DNA of 64,000 bases from NCBI GenBank assembly GCA_024500155.1, contig CM044869.1, positions 53,585,898 to 53,649,897 of the forward strand, in the 5' to 3' direction. Numbering within the stretch: the stretch's first letter is position 1; each line of letters begins with the position of its first letter. Positions 38,401 to 51,070 of this stretch are shown piece after piece. Both the position numbers and the translations under genes were made by a program. The notes beneath the pieces were generated by a model. That model was not told the DNA's origin, searched no databases, and saw nothing but the letters and a program-made list of their open reading frames with translations. Source of the DNA: Chenopodium formosanum. Lineage: Eukaryota > Streptophyta > Magnoliopsida > Caryophyllales > Amaranthaceae.

Positions 38401-38853
38401 CATGCTTTGTACGCTTCAATTGTGAAATTCAATTTAAGCATTTTATTTTGTCGAAAAATGGGGCTTGGTCAAATTTTTTGATAGAAATATATTATATTAG
38501 ACTAAAAAATGTATCCAAATTATTTCAAATTAGTTATGGAACAGGAAAGTCCTAACCCCCTGTGTACTATCGTTCTTTTCTAGGTTTGAAGTATGAATAT
38601 TTGTAGATAAACTAACTCTTATTAGCTTCGTGAAGGAACTTGTGTGGTGTCAAAAGACAAATTATTAATCCCGTTGTTTTCATCTGACATACATCAAATT
38701 TCGACCTGCTTATATCTATTTTCTTTTACTTGTGAATCATTGTAGGCTGTCGTTTCTGAACTATGGTATGTAGAGGAACTCGATGTGCTTGCTCTTGGAT
38801 TGGATGGAAGAATGAAGGTTCGACGATTTCATCTCGGCTGCTCTAGCACCTGA
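29458..38853 (+). CDS. 2H phosphoesterase-like single-pass membrane protein (RNA ligase/cyclic nucleotide phosphodiesterase family), 10 exons
   Basis: Exons read as 29458-29608, 32609-32775, 32876-32940, 33026-33066, 33403-33491, 33591-33704, 34980-35057, 35599-35664, 37842-37922 and 38746-38853. All have GT-AG introns and phases that join without a stop, giving 319 residues. Residues 14-33 (VILIWVLCIFLFFCAFKMIL) form one hydrophobic segment after a short basic N-terminus, suggesting a signal anchor with the rest on the far side of the membrane. Two H-x-S motifs, YHFSMFH (152-154) and LHTSF (242-244), are about 90 residues apart, as in the 2H superfamily whose paired His residues act on 2',3'- or other cyclic phosphates. 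The region between them (VVLTSNGVLLGCWQV) fits the family's central strand. A plant family annotated as RNA ligase/cyclic nucleotide phosphodiesterase has this architecture; the actual substrate is unknown. Introns 1, 6 and 8 contain transposon insertions. The exon 4/5 junction is the least certain. Confidence 0.85.
30067..30162. mobile_element. short Stowaway-like MITE in intron 1
   Basis: Inverted arms TACTACCTCCGATTTTTATT and AAAAATCGGAGGTAGTA, with AGTTGCAACTTTGG inside, are closely related to 7022-7115 with the loop reversed. It lies in the first intron of the 2H phosphoesterase-like gene. Confidence 0.8.
34035..34466 (+). mobile_element. putative solo LTR or TRIM in intron 6
   Basis: A TATA box (GTATAAAAAGGG, about 34203-34214) is followed by a leader-like stretch, and the segment ends CCATCCAACA near 34466. 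This layout resembles a short Copia-type LTR. The left boundary and a 5-bp target duplication could not be read with confidence. Confidence 0.35.
37229..37469. mobile_element. Tourist-like MITE in intron 8
   Basis: The ends (T/C)(G/A)CTTTGTTTGGATA are inverted and flanked by TTA (37226-37228, 37470-37472). The interior is an A/G-rich arm (GGGAAGGAGAGGGAAGGG) and a complementary C/T-rich arm, so transcripts of the intron would fold into a strong hairpin. Confidence 0.75.
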
Positions 38854-40432
38854 GAGTATCGAATCTAAACACTGCCATATGACTAGTGATTACCAATTTT
38901 ATCTTGGGCAATATCTGGGAAGCCCTCTTCAGAAGATACTGCAGGTTGTTAATAGATACTATGGGACATACATAGCATATTGAGTGGCATTTGGAATTGA
39001 TCAGATCCTACTGTATATTTGTAAAACCCCTGAAGTCCCTGATTGAAACAGAGCTATTCTGTGAGTTCGACTTTCTATCCCATAAATCCTCTAATAGTAG
39101 TAGTACACTTGTACTGTATAGGTCTAAGTCATTTTGTCATACTGATGCTCGAGAACAGAAATGAGCGTTCTTTCCTGCTATTTTACGAGCGTAATTTTGT
39201 TGCTAGTGAACACGAATGTACAAAAGGACACGAGTTTAGAAATGAATGCTGATTTGAACATTCGAAACACATCAATATTGTATTAGCTTTATAATATAAT
39301 TCTCAGCATTTTATGGTGTATTTGGTACGTCAAAATCACAGTGCCCATCTCATGGCATGCTAAGAAGTAGATGGACTATACATTCTTTTGTGGATCTCAT
39401 TATGTTTTTGGTTTCTGCAAATGCAAGCCTTATATCCAATTGTATCATTAGCTTTAGAAGGCCTGAATCCAATAATTGCTGGCTTGTGAATTTGGAAATG
39501 TGAGTCTAACTTTTAACCTTGGCGTAGGATGTATACCCTGAATTCCTCGATCTCAAATTTACTAATTGTTCCTTGGTTTTATGATTTTATCTCCAATTTC
39601 AGTAATGTTCGAGTTCAAACTCTCTTTATTTAATCTAATTTCACGTTTGTCAATCAATTATTGATATTGTATATCTAATCATCAATCGTAGCAACTATAT
39701 AAATTTTTGATGTTATAAAAATACAAATTGAAAGCAATCTAACTGGGGTTCATATAACTATTTTTCTTCGAGTATTAGAAGAAGTCAGAGTACCACCCTT
39801 TTTTTTTTTTTAATGTAGCAATTTCCACCTAAGTTTGATGGAACAAAAAAGAAAGTTGAAGAAATCACAATGGATGATCTCATCTCTTAATCAACCCTCC
39901 ACCTGCTAAACTAAACTACTACTACTCCGTACCTGTCACATAATTCTAGTATATGCTACTCTATCACAAACTCATCCCATGTCATCAGAAGTTGATGTTG
40001 CCACGTATATAAACCTATGTAAGTACTCCATATGATTTACACCTTGTCTTAGAGAAGATTTGGATTGAAAAGAAAGATCATGACTTTCTCATCCTTAGTA
40101 TTTGGTCTAAAATAAAACAATTGCATAACTTTCCTAAAACAAAAATATCATAATAATTGCATTATTAAAGAAATTCTTACATGTATCATAGTGCATATAA
40201 AGATAGATGCATTCAAGAATATATTACGCTCATTTGTTGATTACAAAATAAAGTACAATAAAAACAATATTAAATTAGCTGAAAAATTCAATTAAAGTGT
40301 ATATAACTCTAAATGCAACTAGATGCAATATTGCAATTTTCATGTACAATTTCTTACAACCAAGCAAAGCTTGGTCGAGTTGGTGGAGAACTCATCTTAT
40401 GACTTTGAGATCACAAGTTTGAGTCACACTAA
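38854..40432. other. 3' flank of 2H gene and spacer to HVA22-like gene
   Basis: Probably starts with the 3' UTR of the 2H phosphoesterase-like gene. No other gene is evident; the plus-strand frame 39043-39252 has no recognisable content. Confidence 0.4.
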
Positions 40433-40558
40433 GGACTGTTCACATTTACTGAACCTTGAACAGAACTGAGCTGAAATAAATGGAGTTGAATTGAACTGAA
40501 CTGATTGGAGCTGAATTGAAATGAACTGAACTGAAATTAAGCTGAAGTGAACAGAACT
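40433..40558. mobile_element. Tourist-like MITE, CTGAA family
   Basis: The left end GGACTGTTCACATTTACTG and the right end GCTGAAGTGAACAGAAC surround CTGAA units. TAA is present on the left only. It lies about 400 bp upstream of the HVA22-like start codon. Confidence 0.55.
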
Positions 40559-40956
40559 CTCAAGCGTTAATTAGTGAAACTAAACCTAAAAGAGATGTTG
40601 ATCATTAATCAATGAAACTAAAGAAAATAGGACAACATACTAATTCCATTTGACCTCTCACACTCTTCCTTCTCTCTTTTCTGTGTTTATTAGCCTATTT
40701 CCTAAAAAATAATTTGAATACCAAACAAGCTTATGCCACACAATCAATCACCTACTTATTATTTTGTTTTCCTTTTTTATAGTACTTCTAGAAAAATAAT
40801 GTCATTTTCACCTTTCATTTAGTTTTCTTTCTTTTTCTTCCCTCAAAATCTGTGCTTTTCTCTGTCAACTGAAGCCCCCTATCAAGAAATCCTTTACTCT
40901 AATCCCAAATTTGCTAGATTTGTAATTTTCTCCAAATAAATTTTTAGCCAAGAAAA

Positions 40957-43900
40957 ATGGGAGGAAGTGGGGGTGTTGCTTTTCTCAAAGTTGTGCTTCA
41001 GAACTTCGATATTCTTGCTGGGTTTGTCCCTCTTTTTCTTTCATCCTTTTTTTTTTTCTGTAAAAATTACCATCAAATGCTTGGAATTTGCTTTTTTCTG
41101 CACTAATTTTTACAATTTACGGCAATTTGATTACTCATTGATTGTAAGATTTAAATTCTAGACTATGATTATTGCTTAATTTCATGTAATTTTGTTCACT
41201 TGTGTGAATTTTGAGTGAAGAGCATATAGTTGATTTAAATTGTATAAATTTTTAGCAGCATAATTGTTGATATTGTTGAAAGATTCCACCTTTACCTCAA
41301 TATTTTGCTCAGATCATGGGTTTTCTGATTATCTGTTGTAATTTTTATGGATTTTGATATTTTTGTGTGATTTGGGAGTGTCAAGCTTATAATTGATCTT
41401 AATTTAATAAAATTTTGGCAACCCAATTGCGCCTTTTTTTGATTAAAAAAATTACATATTTTCCTCAATTTCTTGCTCAGATTTTTGGATTTCTGTTTCA
41501 TTGTTAATCAACTCCACAAGTTCACACTCGATTATGTCACGCATTCCAAAAATGATACATTGTATAATTTTAGTAAATTTTAATGCTTATATGTATAGCA
41601 AAACCCTTTTTGATATGATTGTTACTTTTTTTTAATTATTTTTTTTTGGATGTGATTGTATTTGTATCTAAAATAAGGTTTGTTTGTGTTGTTGCAGGCC
41701 TGTGGTTAGTCTTGTTTATCCCTTGTAAGTATTTTTGCTTTACTCTTCATTAAGTTGTGCTGATTTTGACTTGGGCGATAGATTTTGAATGTTTATTTTG
41801 ATTGTGAATTCTAATAAAATGATGGAAATGAGATTCTTTTCATATAAAGGTTTCTGATCTTTTAGTCTATCCTGAGGGTTAGGCATACTGATGGGAAAGA
41901 TTGTTAGCAATGCAACAATAATTCTGATAATGGATTTTGACTATTCATTTTGCCTGTAAAAAAATTATCGGTGTGTGGTACTCCATAGTCCGTACTCAGA
42001 TATGAGAACTACAATATGACAATTTAATTCAGACCTAGAATTGCTGATGATTTGAGGCTGATTTGCCATATATGTGTTGAGATGGGTTCCTAAGTCCTTG
42101 TAATTTTAGTGCAAGTCAAAATAGTAGTAGGTTAGTTTAACTAATTTCTATTCCGTGTGTTTTGTTTGTCTATCTACAAAGTAGGAGTCCAAAGTTCTGG
42201 TCTGTTATTAACTACTTTAGTTGGTTTACATGGATTTAAGATATAAATTATGATTCTGTTAGGTATGCATCAATCAAAGCTATTGAAACCAAGTCTCCTA
42301 TTGATGATCAGCAATGGCTCACTTATTGGATTCTGTATTCCATGATCACTCTTTTTGAGCTCACCTTTGCAAAGGTTATTGAATGGTAAGTTTCCTTAGC
42401 TTTGATCTCTTTGTTTTCAGCTGATATTTTTTGGTTTATTTCGATGCCATACTACGATAAATATCATCTGTAGTGGATTAAAGCAAGCGGTCTTGGTAAT
42501 CAACTAACTCTTTGCTCTTTGGTGCTATGTTATCTGGATGTCAGTATCCTGCCCATGGAATGTCAGTTACTGCTGATAGGAGCATGTCTTCTCATATTCA
42601 CTATAATTCTAGCATACCCTGAACTAATCTCACTCTTCTCAAATCAAGACTTTTTATGTTCCGTGAAAAGTATGGTCGAAAACATCATTACACTACCTCT
42701 ATGCTTCTAACTAAGCACAACTATTATTAGAGGTAGGGATTCAGATGTACATTGTCTTTCAACTACAATAATAGAGAGGCTATTTTCGGTTGACCATTAG
42801 TTTGATAGACGGCAGCTGTTTGCAACTTCTCAGAGGATAAGAAGTGCTGACCATTTATTTCTTCCTTACCCTGCCTTGTGTTGGAGTATCAGTTGAGAGG
42901 CATTAGGGTAATCTTGATGTTGATGAGGAACTTTATTAGTATTTTAAAATTCAGAGGAGTATTATTTGCTGCTGACTTGAGTCTTGAGTTTAATATGACT
43001 AGGTCAAACTTTGGCAGGATTTGCCTTTTCGAATTATGTGTATGTGGATTTGGGAATAGGATTTTTGTTTTCTGAGTTATCTGTAGCATATTTTGGACTG
43101 TCAGGTAGCCCGTCCACAATCTAAAGATTGTTTGGGATTGAGTGGACTGAAAAAAGGTTGGCAAAGGAAATGGTAAATCTTGGAGGCATATTGAGAATCA
43201 TACAAGTCTTGGAATATCAACCAATGCATGGTCTGGTTGTCTAAATCTCCACGTTGCTCCTGTAGATACCCAGCTTGCCTCATTTTGTGAAAGCTCAAAT
43301 TCTTATTTTGCCATTATCTTGCTCTCTTTGGACTACTCTTTTTACTCTCTTATCTCTTTAGTCTTATATTTCTGAAGACATTCGGAACTTCAGTAGGTGC
43401 AGCTGCTTTAACTGCCCATCTAACCCCCATCTCCCCTACTGATGCTCTATATTTTTTCAACGAATAACATAGTAAAATATGTTTTGTCAAAACTACCTAC
43501 TCAGAAATTTATCTTAATTAGATACCATGTAGATTTTTATTTTGGTTGAAAAACATTCCTGTACCCTAGCAGCTTATTAGCTTATGACATTGGATTACCT
43601 AAATAGCTTATGAGAGTCTTGCTACTCTTAATCTACCTGATCAAATTGCTTATATTTAGGACTAAATTCAATGAGAATCAGACAATGGCCAGACGCCCAG
43701 ACCACACACCTTATCATGTCTCTTTGAGCAATCAGAAACTCACAGGATTCACGAGATGAGTGGATTATATCATGATATCCTGATAATATTTCTTGATTGG
43801 GAGTTCTTGATGAAAATATTGCATTCGTATCTACAGGATCCCTATTTGGTCATATGCCAAGTTGATTATGACTTGCTGGCTGGTCATACCTTACTTTAAT

Positions 43901-44397
43901 GGAGCTGCATATGTTTATGAGCATTTTGTGAGACCAACATTTGTCAATGCCCAGAATCGTACTGTCAACATCTGGTATGTCCCAAGGAAGAAGGATGTTT
44001 TTAATAAGAAGGATGATATTATAACAGCAGCAGAAAAGTACATACAGGAGAATGGAACAGATGCTTTTCGAGACCTAATTGACAAGGTAAATTCACCATG
44101 AAAGAAGTCTAATCATCTACTTTTAGACGTTTTACTATCTGCAGTACAATTTTATTATTAGTTGGATAGATTGCTTATTACAGCGCTACTGTGAAATCTA
44201 GCACAAAATAGTATCAAAGTATCAATTAACTTGTCTTGAGAAGCTTGGTTTCCATTAAGTTACATGGCTTGAGGAATTGAATCGACCTACTGTGACTGAC
44301 TTATATATGTTCTGTTTATTGTTTTTGGTAGGCTGATCACAGAAGTACGAAACCAAACACTGATTATGGCATTTTTGAGAATGAACACTACTACTGA
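40957..44397 (+). CDS. HVA22-like protein (TB2/DP1/REEP family), 5 exons
   Basis: Exons 40957-41021, 41698-41724, 42263-42385, 43837-44086 and 44332-44397 encode 176 residues. The family (HVA22 in plants, REEP/DP1/Yop1 elsewhere) shapes tubular endoplasmic reticulum through hydrophobic hairpins, and plant members are often induced by abscisic acid and stress. Hydrophobic stretches occur at about residues 16-36, 50-70 and 80-100. Family hallmarks include GPVVSLVYPLYAS, IETKS..DDQQWLTYW, LFELTF and the WLVIPYF.GAAYVYEHFVRP block (85-105). The C-terminal tail (residues 105-176) is polar. Total length and five-exon layout fit the short plant HVA22 members such as HVA22a. The very short second exon (27 bp) is supported by frame and by the conserved PVVSLVYP. 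Convergent with the downstream EB1 gene. Confidence 0.93.
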
Positions 44398-45658
44398 GTG
44401 CTGCATTCTGCTGATTTTCCAATAATGTAAACTTTTTTCGACCACATTTTAGTTTGTGCCATGTGTTACCTTTTTAAGCCGTTTGCCACCTCTGTAATTA
44501 GCTTGGTGTCTTTTATTGTGTAATTATGATGGCATTTCATCCTTTTTAGTGATTTACGGTAGTTAATTACTGTACAATACATCCTTGTGTGTCTTAATTT
44601 GTCTGGAAATACTCGAGCAGCCTAACAGAGAAAAGAAGAGGGAAAGGGGTGCCTTTCTTCTATTTTGTACCTTGTTGCTTATGCTTTCTAACACTTTTGC
44701 AGCTAAGATGATCTGAGGCAACATTAACCTTGATTATCTCCTAGGACTGGTATTGTCCATTCTTTCCAAAAATTCGTCGTCATTGTGACCTTTCACTCTC
44801 ATTTCTGTCTATACTTTCTTGTGGTACTCCGTAATGCGGATTCAAAGTAGTTGCTAAGGTTATGGCCTAATGTTATTTTGGACACGAAGTGTCAATTAAA
44901 TTGAGTTTTCGGTTCTCGACTTCTCATAAAATCTCTTGTGAACTTGTCAATTCACGGGAATATGAGAGATTGTTGCTCATAATGTAAGCAGTTTATCAAT
45001 TTTTTTCTAAAGCACACTTTAATTGATTATATTCGAGGTACTATCTTATTTAAAATATACAAAATTTCCTACAAAATAAATTTTGATTCCACAAGCTATA
45101 AGTTTATTGCAAACAATTTCATACAAATGAAGTTAATATCAGACTTTCGTCAAAGGAAAAAAAAAAAAAAAAGGTTAATGTCAGACAACTTCAGATTATT
45201 TCAGAGAATTTCAGACAAACAAGTTTAAAAAATTCAGATAAGTTCAAACTAAGTAAGGCAAGTGTTTTTAAAAAACAATAAAAACAACTTTAGATATCCC
45301 TCAAAAAAAGAAAAAGAAAAAAAAAAAAGATTAGATAAATTTAGATAAGAAAATTCCAGACAAAATTGAGTAAAAATTGAGTAATTCATTGTCTATTTTC
45401 ATGATATCAAATTTTTATACGGAGACGAAGTAAGTTTTACTAATAGACAATTAAAAATAATTTTGGTCAAAGTTAAACTAGTACAAGAGCTTTTTGACGA
45501 GAAACTAAAGTTCCATTGATGATAAGTTTCCCTGATAAATTACATAGTTATAATAAAGGATAGATATATCTGGGCATGTCTTTAGAACTCTTGTGCCATT
45601 TGAAAATCCGAGTGATCTTTGTTAATGTTCCACCACCTACAGCACATCAGTCTGCACT
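44398..45658. other. convergent 3' flanks of HVA22-like and EB1 genes
   Basis: Contains the 3' UTRs of both genes. A segment at about 45130-45360 has A-rich runs and repeated (T)TCAGA(C/T)AA motifs, possibly a decayed MITE. Confidence 0.45.
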
Positions 45659-48600
45659 CTAATTGTCATCCTTGAAATCAGTTACACTAGAATCATGGGA
45701 TGCTGACAGAAGTTGCTGAGCTTCAGAAAGCGCAGATTCGTTCTCATCGGCAGAGTATAGTATTTTCTTAATCGCAACAGCCAACTGCAACAGGTGACAA
45801 CCACAGGAGACATGTTACAGTTAGCCAATCCAAAAGCAATCTAAAGCATAGATAATTTACATAGAGTTCATCAATTTTTAAGGGTGGACAAATTGATAAT
45901 TTACAGTTCATAATTTACATACAGTTCATCTAAAGCATTCCCAAGAGTCCCAACACTTTAAACACCCCTAATAAATAAGCTAGAAATCACTTTAAGAGTT
46001 GTCAACAAATCACATTTAAAGATCATTTGGAGTGCATATAGGCGCATAGCTCCTATATATTTACAAAACATATAGGAGGGTAAAAATGTAAATTTGGCAA
46101 GCTTTTGGAAAAAACTGACTCTACAATGGTACATTAAATGTACCATTATGCACTATTATGCAGGTATAATGTACTATTAAAGTATAAGTTGTCTGAATAA
46201 CACTTTTTGTGTACTATTATGCATGAGTGGTACTTTTTACCATCCTATAGATTGAATATTTTTCCCCAAAATACTTACCACCTGTCACCTATTATACATG
46301 TAATGCTACATTTTTCATCTTATATGTTTGCTAAACCAATAGGAGCTATGCGCTAAGGGTTAACCATTTATCACTACCTTTTAATATAACACACCCAATC
46401 TTTTTGGACCTAAATCATACGAGTATATGGCTCAAGAATCTCGATTTCAGACATCTTTTAGTAAAGTTTTAACCATATTAGTCAGATTTTGATATGGTTC
46501 TAGGAATATATTCCAGGAACATTGATCGACAAGAGACTTAAGAAGGAAAAAAAAAATGAAAGCTGGTCGCGCTGTAATGTTGGAGAATAACAAGGCTCAA
46601 CAGCTTCATTAATCACTCAACTAAGTCCTAAAACTCACAATGAATCAAGCAAATTGCTTCATCCCAGATCAGTTAACAAAGAAATTCCGTGCTAGCCATC
46701 ACTATCTTATTCCATATAAAAGGTCTGAGCCAATAAAATCCTGGGATTTCATCATGAGATAGTTGAGACTAGGACGATCCAAGGGGAAGGGGAAAATCTC
46801 ATAGCTACTAAGTGGAGTAGAAGTTCTTCAAATCCTCATTAATTGTGACAGAAACACTATGCAAAGCCTGATACAAGTACTACATCTGCACCCTACTTAG
46901 CCCCTTCCTTAAAACTGGCTTAAACTTTTGGTCACTGTGTTGAAATTGGAACTTGTAAGCACATACCATTTAACAATATATAAATAATAAACAATCAGTC
47001 AGAATGACCATGAGAAAAGTTAGTATTTTTAGCAGATTCTCACCGGTAGAGTATCCACTTCAGAAGCCTGACAAAGCATTTCAATATCCCTCAATTTTCC
47101 GAAGTAGAAGTCTCGTTCTTTTTCCAACAGGTCTGCTGAAAGCTTTAAATCAGTAACCTGTGTAAAGAAGTTGATTTTAGCAAAGAAGCCGGAATGTGGC
47201 TATATTTAAAGATAGTGACCATTTTTATTCAAATTACAACTACATTGAATACAACTACATCGAAAGGAGAAATCAAAAGCATAAAATGGTCTTCAAGCAA
47301 TGATTTATATAATTACAGGAGCCAAACATGCAAACACAGAAGAGCACCACACTATTACTTTAGTGGCTTTCTCATTAGTATGTTAACCAGGGTATACATG
47401 TGACACTGAACCAATAGTTTTAAATCATCTAAATCGCACAATTAACAAGCAGCTAAATAGAACTATCATACAATACACCAGAATCAGCATTATTACAACA
47501 GAAAAAGAACTTCCAATTCTAAAGAAAGCATTAAAATAAGGAACCTACAGAAGAAGGGCAAATAAAATGAAAGAAGCAAAAGGCTGCAGCAGTTGAAGAT
47601 AACACTTTTACCTCCTGAGTCAAATTCTGAACTTCTTCTGAATAGTCAACCTCACCAGGAGGGGAAGGAGACTTCCCTTGTTTGAGGCCTATAAGAAAGG
47701 ACATTGGTAAAACATGCAAGGGATTCAACATGCTGAGTACTCGTAACTATAAGAACAAGAAGAAAAATTTGGTGGTACAAAAAAAGAGCAAGGTATAGGC
47801 TGACCAGCAGTTTTTCTAGGACCAACTCTATCACCAGATCCAGAATTAGGCAAGTTGTTTCCCTGCAGAGACTTTGAATTCTTCAGCGTGGTCCTCAAAG
47901 GTCGGTTACCACCCTTACATCTTCGCTCTACTGGGTCATAGTTCCTGCATAAAGAATGAATTTTAAAAAATAGGGAATATAAATTCATCAGTAAATAAAT
48001 ACAATTGTAGATACTAGATATTTAAAAGCACAACTCATGCGATAAAAAACAGAATAAGATTGCATACTCATTCATCATTCCACCATTGATAGAATCACAA
48101 TAGCGCTTCAACCACTGCAGAAACTCCAGATTGTCCAAAGTTCGAGCTTTTACAAGCTTATTAACGTCAATATGCTGGTATCAAGCAGCAGAAAGTATTA
48201 ATAAACAAAAGTCATATTAACTACTTGAAAAAATGCTTTTCCATTTATAATGAAAACTAATTTAAAATTTGGTTACAGCTGATGGCTGTACAATGTAGCA
48301 ACTGGGAACAGGAAGTAACATACCTATATGAAACCAACTACTTGGAAAATCTAATGGATACTGACATATGAGACTATTAAGAGTATGAAAATATCCAACA
48401 AAACATGTAATCCATTATTCATTTCCATTTCACTAAGAGGGGCCATAAACTCCTAAGAAGCCTTTAATAGAATTCCTCATGCCCTTGTATGAAACCCACA
48501 ATTTGCAGAAAAAAACATCAAATTATCATGATAACTCATTACAAATGCAAATGAGTTATAACATGTCTCTTAATCACCAGAACAATATAACCATGCATTA

Positions 48601-50446
48601 CTGCGTTCTTCTATTTTCATGGCAATTATTTCCAATGAGTTCTGCAGCTTCATGCAACTGAATCATGGTAACTGACTAATTGTGGTGTCACAACACTTTG
48701 AGTGACAATTCATATGTTTCTTGTGCATAGTAATTCAAGGCAACCACAGTGCAATGTAGGTACATATATCGATCTCATTGCTCCAATCAGATTACATTGC
48801 ATTGTACAAGTTGGGAAAGAGAAATCAAGAACAAGGAAGCATATTGATGAGAAGATAATCATGAGACATCTATAATTACCTTATCAATTTTTAACTTGCT
48901 GAAAACATCTTGCAAAATCTTATAGTTCTGGATATAATCATATTCTGTCTTGCCATCAAAGTTTACCTACAAACAAAACCAACTCCATCAACTCCATTGA
49001 AGGTATGCCAAATGAATTTACAAGCTTTGTAATAAAATCAGACAGAGAAAAAACTTCATACCTTGTGCATGGGAACAACTCCTGGATATATCATGTCCAT
49101 CATTTGACATTGCACTGCGCCAGATGCAGCCTATTCACCGCATCATAAATACATAATGTAAAACAAATTATATTGAAGGAGAGAACAAGAAAAAAAATGC
49201 GAACACATTCACCATATACTATTATACTCAAAAGAATGAGGTAACAACCGGATATTGAAACCTTATATGGCTATGGGAGGAAAAAGACTATGCCAGCAGA
49301 CAGTATAGCTAGTACTCACATTGTATTCAAATTAACAGAAACATAAATTTCCATAAACAATACTCAGGTAATGTATTCAGCTTTAGTGCTTTTATTTAAA
49401 CCAGCAATACTGATGGAATAAAGCAGAGAATCTGATGATCTAAGCACGTTAATGTTCTGTCATTCAACAGTCATGGTCCTAGTTACTAAAAGGAACGAAA
49501 TAGATCTTACTATCCACCATTCCAATTCACACAGATCTCCACTTCTGCCAACTGAAGGATTCAAACCCATCATTCCACGAAATATCCATCACAAAGAATA
49601 TGTCTTCAGCAAGTCTAAAGCATACCATTTGCCCATTTGGGCGGATTTGATGGTTGGCTTTACTATGAGTAAAAAATATTACCAGTTATAGCCTCTAACA
49701 CACTATTAAATGACAATTACAGCCTCATTTTCCTTTGTTGCTACATCTTAAACTTAAATTTCATCTAACAGTAAAGCACTTTCTAATAAGACTTTTTCTC
49801 TTACCAAAAACCATTGCATCATAACGTCAATAGGGTCATAAACTCTTAACGTGCATGCCAACAGGCTTAGTTGGTTAAAGGTTAAAGGGTCATAAACTCT
49901 TAACGTGCATTACCCAATACAAATCGAAACATGCTGACATCACTACCTTTAATACAAAAAAACACACCAAACAAAACATAAACAAAAGGGTCATAATTAT
50001 GGGAAGTGGCACTAAACTAGGCACTCCTTAACAAAATATGCAATTTTTTTTTTTTAGTGTTTTGAAGGTGGAACTAAAGTCCGGAGATCGAATCCCGTTT
50101 ACATAATTGCTGGCTTTCTTTACTCCAAAGAAACAATATAAAAAAGCATTTCTTTACATAAACTAACAATGTACATCCAAAATCTGAAACCACCCAACAG
50201 AAATTCCAACACCACATTCCTACATTTACAAAATTCCAGAAGAAAGAACAATTAATAAAAACTTGAATCATATCAAAATTCTTATAAAATTCAAATTTCA
50301 AAACAAAAAAAATTGAAAGGAAGTATAAATGTATATACCTCTTCAATTCTAGAGAGATTAAGTTGAAGGCTGTAATTAATCCATTGCAAAATCTCATTCC
50401 TCCCCACAAAATATGCACTGTCCATCATTCCTATGTTCGACGCCAT
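45659..50446 (-). CDS. microtubule plus-end protein EB1 (EB1A/B-like), 8 exons
   Basis: Minus-strand exons in order are 50446-50339, 49130-49062, 48966-48880, 48174-48068, 47944-47805, 47688-47612, 47157-47044 and 45784-45659, joining in frame to 275 residues. EB1 binds growing microtubule plus ends and recruits partner proteins. The N-terminal calponin-homology domain (about residues 13-120) shows GMMDSAYFVGRNEIL, EEAASGAVQCQMMD, PGVVPMHKVNFD, EYDYIQNYKILQ and LDNLEFLQWLKRYCDSINGG. A basic linker follows (residues 128-190: VERRCKGG, SKSLQGNN). The dimerisation coiled coil/EBH domain is at about 195-250 (DLLEKERDFYFGKLRDIEMLC). Residues NENYDPVERR resemble the EB1A/EB1B branch rather than the EB1C branch. 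The C-terminus ends ...SSVTDFKDDN and lacks the long acidic tail usual in EB1A/B. Introns hold a MITE (46040-46354) and a short tandem duplication (49829-49908). Confidence 0.93.
46040..46354. mobile_element. MITE in the last intron of the EB1 gene
   Basis: The inverted ends GGCGCATAGCTCCTAT and ATAGGAGCTATGCGC enclose an AT-rich interior with further internal symmetry (GTACATTAAATGTAC at 46130-46144, repeats of GTACTATTATGCA). The superfamily is unclear. Confidence 0.65.
49829..49908. repeat. short tandem duplication in EB1 intron 1
   Basis: GGGTCATAAACTCTTAACGTGCAT occurs twice, about 55 bp apart, separated by a tract with GTTAAAGGTTAAA. This points to a simple replication-slippage or fill-in duplication. 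Confidence 0.75.
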
Positions 50447-50958
50447 ACTTTCTCTCTCTTCTTCTCAATTCTTACTAAAATGTGCAACTTTCTGAAAAAA
50501 CCCAATTGAAATCTGGGTCTTTTAATACAAATTCTAAAATTTCCAACCCAAATTCTGAAAAAAAAAAAAAGGGTTTTTAATTGTTGGGTTTATTTAAATC
50601 AAAAAAGGAAATTTGAGGAATGGGAATTGAATAGAGGAGACCCCACGCCTTTATTGTAAAGAACGTTAAAGAATTATGGGTAAGCGTTATTAATTCAATT
50701 AATTTAGGGTTCCGACATTATTAATTACATTCGAGAAATGATGTGACAATTCACAATTGGGTTTGTATGTGAAGAGAATGCAAAGAGGGACAAAGGCTGG
50801 CAAACACCCGGTAAAGAATGAGGGGTGTTTACAACCCACCCATGAGAGGTTCAACTTTTAAATTTTTATTTTTATTTTTATTTTTATTTTTATTTAGTAC
50901 GGAGAAACCGTTAACAGTCCGTTTAACCGTCCGTTTGGTAAGTAATTATATCATTATA
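50447..50958. promoter_or_regulatory. 5' flank of the EB1 gene
   Basis: This is the presumed EB1 promoter and leader, read leftward. It includes a pentanucleotide (TTTTA)n run at about 50864-50896. No distinct regulatory motif could be assigned. Confidence 0.4.
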
Positions 50959-51070
50959 CTAGGATAGCACCCGTGCGATGCACGGATTTCACAGTAATTT
51001 ATCTTTGGATTTTTGTAAATTATATCATTATACTAGGATAGCACCCTTACTGGTATGATGTTTGTACGAT
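50959..51070 (-). mobile_element. Helitron 3' end, partly duplicated
   Basis: On the minus strand the hairpin CCGTGCATCGCACGG is followed by GTGCTATC and CTAG|T, preserved at 50959. A second copy of the flank and terminus (ATATCATTATACTAGGATAG, then CACCC) starts near 51025 without the hairpin. A 5' end could not be located, so the element is truncated or its start is unrecognised. Confidence 0.55.

Noticed and set aside
50074..50418. 114-residue minus frame starting inside EB1 exon 1
   Set aside because: It reads through exon 1 in another frame and then into intron 1; the conserved EB1 frame stops at the donor at 50338.
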